64,000 bases of DNA from Pyxicephalus adspersus (Eukaryota > Chordata > Amphibia > Anura > Pyxicephalidae), in contig NC_092866.1 in assembly GCF_032062135.1 (NCBI RefSeq), positions 30,302,746 through 30,366,745 on the forward strand, written 5' to 3'. Below, piece by piece: positions 56,083 to 64,000 of the stretch. The notes under the pieces were generated by a model. That model saw nothing but the letters and a program-made list of their open reading frames with translations, was not told the origin of the DNA and ran no database searches. Each line of letters starts with the position of its first letter. The stretch's first letter is position 1. Position numbers and translations under genes: made by a program.

Positions 56083-56769
56083 TGTCACACTTACTTCCTC
56101 CTCACTAAAGCACCAGCTACTCTCTTATGCCCAGTTTTGACCCAAGGCACGCTAGTTCTTCTAAGTTTATTCAGCTTTGCCCCTCCTGCCAGCCAATCAG
56201 AAGATAGCCTCTTAATAGATAGCCCTTGGCTATTAAGCAGGCTCAGACGCAATGCTTAGCATTCGTGCATCATGTCTCCACAACTACTGAGCTACTAGAA
56301 CTGCTGAACATATCCTATATGTCTGTTGGCTAAATGAGTGCTTTCCTAGTCCAGTTCTGTTTACCCCTTGCTGACCAGTCCGTTGTTTCACTGTCTGTTC
56401 ACTTGTGCTGTTCCAGTGTTCCCCCGTGTCACCCATGCCTCATGCCATTCCCCTGTATGTTTAATGACCCCCATGTCACCAGAGTCTATTCTCTAGATTT
56501 CTGGTACTTGCTCCCAAGCTTTATCCCCGAATTCACTTGCCTGCTACATGCCTGGACCCTGCCTTCCTTGACTATTCTCTGCTTGCTGATTCGGTACCGC
56601 ACCTGGTCCTGCCCACACTGGTGTGCCCAAAGACCGCAACCTGGCAACAAGCCTGCAGCGCGACATCCTGACCTGTGGAGGCTTTGGAGAAAACTAGGCT
56701 TGGCCCTTCTTAGGGCTCAGACCATTACCAAGCTACCCGTCTACTAGTTAATTCCCTCCAAGCATGACA
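56083..56769. mobile_element. Candidate solo LTR
   Basis: The 687-bp segment begins TGTCACACTTACTTCC and ends CCAAGCATGACA, giving TG...CA with a TGTCA/TGACA inverted end. It is pyrimidine-rich and GC-richer than its surroundings, as vertebrate gypsy LTRs often are. The flanks are GCAGG and TCAGG (4 of 5 match). No internal region adjoins it. The frame at 56334-56747 is probably not a gene. Confidence 0.5.
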
Positions 56770-56921
56770 TCAGGGGCATACAAAATCCGATCAGCCAATT
56801 AAATCATTAGGTTACTTCATGAGCTTCTTGTTGACCAACAATGATTTTACTGTTCATCAATTCGATTTATGTGAAAGGATCTTTGAATGGCAATATTTTA
56901 ACAGATCCCCTCCCCCTTTAA

Positions 56922-56986
56922 CCTCCATAGCAGTTAAATTCCTTCCAAATTTCCATGCAAAAAGTGGTAGGCATAACTCACTGATA

Positions 56987-57024
<38 letters not shown>

Positions 57025-57380
57025 GAATATTTATTTGTATTGGACTCAATACAGCTATTTTGTATTGAATCCAATACAAAATTTTCTGAATGTCCCACCG
57101 ATCCTCCCACCGGCACCGACGCATGTACCAACGTCATTGGTAAACACCGTAGATCTTGTCTCTGCACTTCGCCACTGGAGATCGAGGAGGAAGGACGTGT
57201 CCCCAGGAACTGCAGGGACCAGCAGGAGGCCGGGGGACAGCGACGGAACAAGGTAAGTCATTTTTTTTCTAGTTAAAAGTTCAAAAGCTATCCCAAAAGT
57301 GTGACTCGGGATTACCACTTTTTGCAGGTAAAATCCACCCAATTCCACCCAAATCACACTCTGGAATACTGCTAGGGGGG
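56922..57380 (+). mobile_element. piggyBac-like MITE, longer copy
   Basis: The ends CCTCCATAGCAGTTAAATTC and TACTGCTAGGGGGG are bracketed by TTAA at 56918-56921 and 57381-57384. AT-rich outer parts, shared with 50497-50819 (GGCATAACTCACTGATATT), surround a GC-rich centre with paired TGTATTG/CAATAC words. The (TA)n tract at 56990-57020 expanded inside. The centre resembles 20905-21196. No ORF of transposase type. Confidence 0.82.
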
Positions 57381-57490
57381 TTAATAGTCACTTGTACAAT
57401 AAATCAGTCAAATCAAAAAAAGTCTTTGGTTCATACCTACATTACATATATCACCTACTTTAAAAATATAAATATGACATACAAACATTA

Positions 57491-59545
57491 CACTGGGGAA
57501 CAATTTTGAACACATTTTCTGTTGACTTAAATTTTTAAGCTTATATACACTAAAAATAGGTATGCTGTATCTGAAAGTGCAGATAGTTTTGTTCTATCAC
57601 GTCAGGTCAGGTAGTAAATAGGCAAAAAATTTTTCTACTTACACACGTATTTCCTTTCTTTCAGATCATGTCTGGCTCTGCTGTTTCTCATCGTAAATGC
57701 CTAAACAACCTTGATTCATTTTGTTATATCTGTGGCAGTTTCACCATTCCCAGTTAAAGGGCGAACATCAGCGAATTTGTAGAGCAAGCCTATTTAGCAT
57801 ATTTCAAAGTTAAACTTGGTGATCAAGATAAGTCTTGGGCCCCTCATAAGGTGTGCAAACAGAGTGTTGAGGGTTTACGGATATGGACAAAAAGAACACG
57901 TGATAAGATGCCATTTGGTATACCTATGGTTTGGCAAGAGCCAGGAGATCATTTCAGTGACTGATACTTTTGTATAGTGAAAACTTCAGGATATAACTAG
58001 AAAAATAAATGTAACAGAGTATCCTGGTCTACCATCGGCTATACACCCAGTGGTTCATTCAGATGAAATCCCAGTGCCGGTTTTCGTTACACTACCCTCT
58101 CTTGAAGAACATGATTATGGTGACGAACTAAGAGACAACATTGATAGTTTGAAATTGAAGAGAACGTTCGTAAGGGATTTCATCAGCATCAGTTGAGTGA
58201 CTTGCAGGTGATTTGGGACTATTGAAGAAGGCTTCAGAACACCTAGCAGCAGGACTACGTGTGAAAAACTTACTTGAAAAAGGAACTAAGATATTGTACT
58301 TTCGAACCAGAAAAATGGCTTTGTGTATTGCCATAACATATCTGGTTTAATGGAGGAATTGGGAATTCCAATCTATAACTCAACTGAATGGCGACTATTC
58401 ATCGATAGCTCAAAGTGGAACTTAAAGTGTGTCCTCCTTCACAATGGCAATACATTTGGGTCAGTCCCAATTGACCATTCAGTTCCTCTTTGTGAAGAAT
58501 ATGCAGACATAAAGAGTCATTGAATTGTTGCAATATCACCAACAAAATTGGGTCATCTGTGTTGACCTTAAAATGGTATGCTTCCTTCTTGGTCAGCAAC
58601 GCGGATACACCAAGTATCTCTGTTATCAGTGAATGTGGGACAGCAGAGATCATGGGAAGCATTGGGTGGAAAGGAAATGGCCTCCAGGATCTGCCCTAAA
58701 ACCAGGTGATACAAACACCCTACATGAGCCACTTGTTGATAGTAAGAATGTTACATTCCCGCCACATGAAACTGGGTGACTGGAGACTGTTTCATGTACC
58801 TCATTTTGGCATTTCCTAGCCTGTCATTTAAAAAAATCAAGGCCGGTGTGTTTGATAGTCCACAATTTCAGCAGCTCACCAAAGATTAACATTTCATCAG
58901 GACAATGTCAGAAGTCGAAAAGAATACTTGGTTATCATTCAAAGCCATTGTCAAGGACTTTCTTGGAAACACACGAGCAAATAATTACACAGAAATTGTC
59001 GGGAAACTCTTGGAGAGCTACAAAATGCTTGGTTACAATATGAGCATCAAGGTGCAGTTTCTGCAAAGCCATCTTTCTAATTTCACGCAAAACCTTAGTG
59101 CAGTCAGTGATGAGCAAGGTGAACAGTTCCACCAAGATTTAAAGGTCATGGAAGTACGGTATCAGGGAAGATGGGATGTACATATATGATGGCTGACTAT
59201 TGTTGGAGCATCCGGCAGGATTGTCCTAACACTGAACACTACAGGAAAGTGTATATTTTTTCCTTAACCGCTTAACCAGTAAATTTTCAAATGTTTTACT
59301 GTAAAAAAAAAATGTCAGAGTAACAATAAATCCTTTGCATGAACAAAAGAAATTTAAATAAACAGTACATTCAAGTTATTATATCATTATTACATTCAAG
59401 TTATTATAAAAATGGAGGGTACTCTGTATCGTAAAAACTGGATGTGATAGCAAAATACTGGGGTAATTTCTGGATTCACCACCCAAAAATTAGTAAAAAA
59501 AACAAGTGTAAGATTTAATTCAACAAGATATGCATTCCCCCAGTG
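57491..59545 (+). mobile_element. CMC-like DNA transposon, CACTG ends, TTA duplication
   Basis: The ends are CACTGGGGAACA and GCATTCCCCCAGTG (an inverted CACTGGGGGAA), flanked by TTA on both sides (57488-57490 and 59546-59548). Length is 2,055 bp. It encodes the same protein family as 40690-42576 in the same orientation relative to the ends. CACTG termini with a 3-bp duplication are those of the CACTA/EnSpm branch of CMC elements. Confidence 0.82.
57668..59250 (+). pseudogene. CMC-like element protein, second copy
   Basis: The start ATG 57668 is followed by NLDSFCYICGSFTIPS with a Cys-x2-Cys. After a stop come LGDQDKSWAPHKVCKQ and MPFGIPMVWQEP. Later frames have DEIPVPVFVTLPSLEE, KASEHLAAGLRVKNLLEKGT, EWRLFIDSSKWNLKCVLLHN (first candidate Asp), a VDLKMVCFLLGQ block (second Asp) and YLCYQ followed by a stop, where copy one has CCFLC. 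The C-terminal frame 58905-59189 has FKAIVKDFLGNTRANNYTEI, QFLQSHLSNFTQNLSAVSDE, QGEQFHQDLKVMEVRYQGRW. Multiple stops show that it is dead. Confidence 0.75.
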
Positions 59546-59548
59546 TTA

Positions 59549-60180
59549 TTATTCATTTAGGATTTCGGATCTCAATCTGTTTAGTTAAGAAGTGTAAGCT
59601 GTTGTGAATCAATTTCACCTGCTTTAGTACAATTGAAAGCAACAACAGGTGGAAAGGGGGAACAGCAAAACAACCCCTGAAAATGCTTTTACCATAGACT
59701 TTTTTCTCTTTATTTTCTTCCTGACTGATTTTACATCTTGCTAGTACCCTTGTTGCTACAGGCACTGTACAGGACCATGATGTGTTATGTGCAGCCCACT
59801 CAGGTTTCACAGGTACTCCAAATCTTCCAGGATAACACAGTCATATGTGCTGTTGCAAAAAGAAAATTGGATACAGATCTTAACACAAAAACCAAGCAGA
59901 AAGTCCAGTATCTGCATCTTTGTGCATCTGTAAGCACTACAAGATGATCTCTAGTGGGATACTTGTGTGCATGTTTCTGAAAAAAATTAACAGAAAGACT
60001 CCATAGGGTGGCATGTGGGCCCCAAACCCTATAGGGGGACCTGAACTCACAGTCAAGCACATTGCAGCTCAGCTGGCATTTGGCAAAGAACACCAAAACT
60101 GGCAAGTACGCACATCATTCTTTTCAGGAGATGGGGATGTGTGTGCATTGTCTGACTTTTCAGTCTGGTTTATGAAAGAC
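59549..60180. other. No recognised feature
   Basis: Sequence between the CMC-like element and the gypsy relic. Frames at 59553-59947 have no family signature. Confidence 0.4.
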
Positions 60181-60779
60181 CAGATTGTTAGATTCCTGGA
60201 GCCTGACCAGGGAAAAAAGTGTGTGTGCGTCGGGGGGGGGGGTTCTTGTCTACCAGACTCATGTCTGGGTTTTCACCTATGGAGGTGAAGCACGGGTGTG
60301 CTATTTAATCAGATTGCAATATCTGATTGCTGCAAGAAGCTGAGTGTGATCCCAAAGCTGAGTGCATAAACGCACTTTATGTGCGTTTTACTGTACTAAA
60401 TATAAAGTAACTGTATTACTGTCTTGCTCCAATCACTCAGGGATTTTATTGAGCCAACTAGTTTGGTGTCTTTGTGCTGAAGTTGCTCAAAAAAGATACA
60501 GGCAAAAGTCTGCACTGAATTTTAACTGGAAGCCTGCCGTCTCATGTTCGGACTATTCTGACACCCCGCTTCCACCGGCGATCCCACATACGGTGGAGGA
60601 TGGGAGCACCTAATTCTTGAAGACAGCAGTGCTTGGAACCATAGATACAGTTAAACAGCCAGAACAGAAGTTAAGCCTAAAATTGTTAAAGGAGGGAAAT
60701 GTTGCCATTGCACCATGGAAAAAGTCATTAGCAACTCCTTATTGCAAACGCTGCACAACAGCAGGCTAATGCAGCATGA
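60181..60779 (+). mobile_element. Possible gypsy LTR and leader
   Basis: This lies directly upstream of the gag relic. It contains a G run, a TAAATATAAAGTAAC region that could hold a polyadenylation or TATA signal, CTTGCTCC, and a GC-richer end CCACCGGCGATCCCACA, then GTGGAGGATGGGAGCACC. This resembles the 3' end of an LTR and a leader. The start of an LTR and a second LTR were not found, so the call rests on position and composition. Confidence 0.4.
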
Positions 60780-61836
60780 AGAGAGATGCATGCTCAGCTG
60801 ATACAGTCTGCAATCACAAAGAAAGAGACCAACTGGTTGATGGCAGCCCAGCTAGTGGAAGTAGCAAAAGCTGCAGAACGTGACCCGAAATATTTGAGTG
60901 AAGTTGTGCAGCAGCTGGCAACCCGGAATATAGAGTCATCCCTCGATGATCCTTGGCACTACCCAGGCCTGCTATTGTTTTTCAAAAAATGACACTACAC
61001 GATGATGTTGAGGCCTTCCTTAATACATCTGAGTAGACTGCTGTGTGAGAAGCCTGGCCCCAAACCCAAAAGGCCTTTCTGGTTGTGCCATTTCTAACTG
61101 GTGTATCCTGACCTTGCCCGCCAGAATCGCCCATTGCAACATAAAAGAGTCTTCACCCTGGTGAGAGTGGACCAGTCCGAGAGTGGTGGAATGCCATGTG
61201 AGACTTCACCAGGCACGTGGCCAGCTGCAGTGCAGGGTGTGCAACGAAAGGGGACATACTGCGGCCAGATGCCCCATGCCTGCGGAACCTATGTGTTACG
61301 TCCCACAGATACTAAGCTACATATGTCTTGTCAAAGTGGGTGATAAGACAGTACAAGCTTTACTGGACTCAGGAAATCTTGTGTCATTGGTGCATGCCAG
61401 TTGGGTAAACCCCAAGCAGGCATGCTCTGTATTCTTCGAAATACTAAGACCTACCCACCGCAGTCATAAAGTTTGAGATGGATTGTGGAACGGTGTGCCA
61501 TGAAGTGGGTGTGTCATCTGCACTAATGCACAGTGTGACATTGAGATGAGACTTTCCCTTGTTTTGGGAACTATGAAAGGAAAAACAGCCTTCACCCTTA
61601 AGCCCTTATACTAAGACTACTGTGTGTAATCCTGAGCCATTGGGCTCTGTGTTGGTCATTAATGCTGTTGGGCTTTCTACAGATGTACCTGATAATTTTC
61701 CTTTGTCAATTTTGGTGGGTGACATGTTGCCTCTGGAGACTTCTGAGGAATCAATAATGGGAAACTGGGAAATGGGACAACTCAGCTACGAGACCCCGGC
61801 ATTAGGCAGAGCCTGGGAACAGGTTAAAGTAACCAA
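60780..61836 (+). pseudogene. Gypsy gag and protease relic
   Basis: Broken plus-strand frames read a gag helical region (HAQLIQSAITKKETNWLMAA, MTLHDDVEAFLNTSE), a CCHC zinc knuckle CRVCNERGHTAARC (C-x2-C-x4-H-x4-C, about 61233), and a retropepsin-like VQALLDSGNLVSLVHASW (about 61350) with the active-site Asp-Ser-Gly. A post-protease segment ending GRAWEQVKV follows. At 61837 it is replaced by a CR1 fragment. RT and integrase are absent. It may belong to the same clade as 890-2215, but no overlap allows a test. Confidence 0.75.
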
Positions 61837-61989
61837 TCTATATTAGTTGCTGAATGTTCCTCCTGAGGGAGCCGATTCCACATTTTCACAGATCTTACAG
61901 TGAAGAATCCCTTCCTCATCCGGAGCTTACACTTCCTTTCCTCGATATGCAAAGAGTGCCCTCTTGTCCTTTTTAATGATCTTAAAGTG
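61837..61989 (-). mobile_element. Short CR1 3' fragment
   Basis: The inverse of the CR1 C-terminal coding region: AATCTATATTAGTTGCTG, CTGAGGGAGCCGATTCCAC, ACAGTGAAGAATCCCTTCCT and GCAAAGAGTGCCCTCTTGTC correspond to 49993-50145. No ends are preserved. Confidence 0.75.
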
Positions 61990-62125
61990 AATTGTTGGAC
62001 TTCTGGTTCCGGCGCCTCATGGAACGGTAGCTAGGAGAAGAGGCACCCGTCCACCCGACCGAAATTAAGCCATTGCAAGCCCGGTTCACGTCGCAAATCA
62101 TGGGATCGGCTGCCCACACTCTTCT

Positions 62126-63237
62126 TTGCTCCTCTGGATGGATAAATTCCTTGAGAAAACGCGATTAGACAGCTCCTCATCACCTCTCTGTTCACAGGAG
62201 CAGAGCCGCACCATGCTTTCAAAGATGGCCAATGCTGCTCACATGCAGACACAGAGGACCCTGCCTTCTCACACTGACAGCATGAGCCAACCAGTCCCGG
62301 ACCACACACTGATTGCAGACGCGGTGGCCATCCTCCTGAAACGCACGCTACCTGAAACTATTGATACGGCCATAGGTAAGGGGATTTTACGATGGAAAGC
62401 AGCCATCTGGTCAAAATGGTCTCGTTTCCATGCCCCCTCTACCCACTCCACACTATTCCAATACTACTGAAACATGCTGATATTCAAGACCCAAACAAGT
62501 CATTTAAGGGACAAGAAATAAGAGAGAAAGTATCTCAACTGCAGAGAATGATCTTTTACAGGGCCAGGGCACCATAGTATCTATGTGAAAATGCATTGAT
62601 AGTCTATATGACAAAATAGATGAACTAGAAAACAACAATAGAAGGAATAGCGTATAATCGAAATCCCTGAAAAACTTACCCCAGGGCAACTATCTGAAAT
62701 CTGTTCTATTACCATTCCATCACAACTAGGACTTAACAGAACTTGTCCGATAGAACGAACCCTATGCCTTAGGCCCACCGAAAAAAGACAGTAACAATCC
62801 CAGACCTGGTATAGTTTGTTACCGGGACTAACAGATCGAACCGCCATACTCCAATCTTACAGATCACATACAGATCTACCACTAGAAAGTGTAAATCTTT
62901 TGCTTTTTGCAGGTTACTCAGCAAAGGTATCACGCAAGCGCAAATTGTTTCAAAAAGTATGCTCTGCACTTCATCACAAACAAATACAGCTCCGCCTAGC
63001 TTATCTGGTCGTATTACATGTTGGCGCACACCGTGTCTTTACTTATCCTTTAAGAAGCTGAAAACTTCCTGGGTGATTGGCTACTCTCACCGGAACCAAT
63101 GCGAGAGCCTCTCCCAACTGAACCAGCACTGGAACCAGTTCGTTCCCAAAAGTCCCCGGGATCACCTAATTCGACGACCTCAAGGGATTCAGTGCACAGG
63201 TCTGACTGGAATGCAAAAACACCTCGACATCAGGTAA
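62126..63237 (+). pseudogene. L1 ORF1 protein, frameshifted
   Basis: ORF1 proteins of L1-type LINEs bind RNA and act as nucleic-acid chaperones. Successive frames give an N-terminal region (MLLWMDKFLEKTRLDSSSSP, ADAVAILLKRTLPETIDTAI), a coiled-coil end with DKIDELENNNRRNS, then blocks of the RNA-recognition and C-terminal domains: IERTLCLRPTEKRQ, LPGLTDRTAILQSYRSH, NLLLFAGYSAKVSRKRKLFQ, KVCSALHHKQIQLRLAYLVV and HRVFTYPL. The order is standard. Stops and shifts separate the pieces, so it is not translated as one protein. Confidence 0.78.
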
Positions 63238-63738
63238 AATCAACACAAGGAAAGAATAAAATGAAACACAGATAAGTGACACAGCTACACATAAACAAAG
63301 GTCTCCTTAACTACAATGAAAGGCTAGAAGTTACTCCATGGTTTCTGTTCCCTTCAGGTTTGGACCTCCACACGATGGTTTCTTTACTTAAGACGCTCAT
63401 GAGGAAAAAAGGAAGTCCCTTGACTTTAAAACTTTGTTGGTTTCAATTTGTTAAATCCCCTAATGGAATACCCTATCATCGCTCTCTCCTGTTTTGGATG
63501 TCTCATTCTTCACAATTGATCAAGGTTACCTATTCATCTCGATCACCTCTTCATTGTCACAAGCTCAACTGAAGGCTACCTGGCAGTCCTCCAGAGCACG
63601 GGATTTTATTGCACACCTGTCTTGGACCGATGGGATACTTCCCTCCATTGTACACTTGTACTCACTGGAAAAAACGTAACTGCAACATAGGTACAGTGAA
63701 TTGGTTGATCTTCAGATATATAGACAGTGTTTGATGCC

Positions 63739-64000
63739 ATGGTTCGCATAATTTCTTGGAACGTTAAAAGTTTAAGGTCTCCTAACAAGAGGATGTCGGT
63801 CCTCAATCATTTAAAAAAACATCTAAGGGCAGACATTGTTCTCCTACAGGAAACGCACCTGCATGTAGAGGATTTTACAAGGATGAAAAAAATGTGGGTA
63901 GGTAAGGTCTATGGCTCTTCAGCGTTGGGCAAAAAAGCAGGAGTGCTAACTCTCCGACACAAGAACGTGAGATGTGAAGTGCTGTCATCGGAATGTGATC
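63739..64000 (+). CDS. L1 ORF2 N-terminus (endonuclease), open to the edge
   Basis: ATG 63739 in a good context (GCCATGG) opens 87 codons with no stop before the window ends. The protein starts MVRIISWNVKSLRSPNKRMS. It has the conserved Asn of SWNVK, ADIVLLQETHL with the metal-binding Glu, and GKKAGVLTL. These are the first blocks of the apurinic-type endonuclease of L1 ORF2. ORF1 of the same element is broken, so intactness here does not prove activity. The downstream part must be read to decide. Confidence 0.8.
   Translation, partial: MVRIISWNVKSLRSPNKRMSVLNHLKKHLRADIVLLQETHLHVEDFTRMKKMWVGKVYGSSALGKKAGVLTLRHKNVRCEVLSSECD

Larger units (their letters stand above)
61990..64000 (+). mobile_element. 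L1/Tx1-type LINE, 5' part, runs off window
   Basis: It begins with a GC-richer leader (TTCTGGTTCCGGCGCCTCAT). A broken ORF1 follows at about 62126-63250, then a spacer and the start of ORF2 at 63739. This is the only LINE in the window with its 5' region and ORF1 coiled-coil/RRM-like sequence recognisable. The rest lies beyond the right edge. Confidence 0.82.

Noticed and set aside
56334..56747. 137-codon frame in GC-rich sequence that could be a gene
   Set aside because: It lies wholly inside the candidate LTR, has no recognisable domain, and has no splice or promoter support.
61622..61846. 74-codon frame considered as an independent small gene
   Set aside because: It continues the gypsy gag-protease relic (ending AWEQVKV) and stops at a CR1 junction.

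Overview
The window is vertebrate nuclear DNA, most probably from a frog or toad (anuran amphibian). The organism is inferred from repeat content: Tx1/L1-type and CR1/L2-type LINEs, Ty3/gypsy elements, many hAT and Tc1 elements, and AT-rich sequence. The species cannot be named from this sequence. No bacterial gene, CRISPR array, tRNA or rRNA was seen.

The one host gene is pyruvate carboxylase (PC) on the minus strand. Three consecutive coding exons of its biotin-carboxylase domain lie at 55653-55770, 53304-53455 and 6555-6673. Their splice sites and codon phases (0/1, 1/0, 0/2) join without a gap. The second and third exons are separated by an intron of about 46.6 kb, which fills most of the window.

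That intron and its flanks are a nested set of dead mobile elements. From left to right: a gypsy pol fragment whose integrase precedes its reverse transcriptase (890-2215, minus); a large hAT element (2598-6245); LINE and Tc1 remnants (7.5-14.5 kb); a minisatellite-rich hAT-like block split by an L1 (15.3-20.0 kb); L1 and solo-LTR sequence (21.4-23.8 kb); a hAT transposase relic (24.4-26.1 kb); an L1 inserted into another L1 (27.4-32.2 kb); two mostly featureless stretches (32.2-35.4 and 46.2-48.9 kb); L1, CR1 and LTR pieces (35.4-38.4 kb); a hAT element with exact boundaries (38938-45550) carrying a Tc1-like and a CMC-like element; and a CR1 LINE (49.8-53.1 kb) interrupted by two MITEs. Upstream of the PC exons are a candidate solo LTR, a piggyBac-like MITE, a second CMC-like element, a gypsy gag-protease relic, and the 5' part of an L1 that runs off the right edge with its ORF2 start still open.

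Many insertion boundaries can be read to the base from target-site duplications (8 bp for hAT, TTAA for piggyBac-like, TA for Tc1/Tigger-like, TTA for the CMC-like pair, 5 bp for a solo LTR, 15-22 bp for L1). The item most worth following up is the CMC-like pair. The two 1.9-2.1 kb elements end in CACAG or CACTG, are flanked by TTA, and encode one distinctive protein with a possible DDE plus zinc-binding layout.
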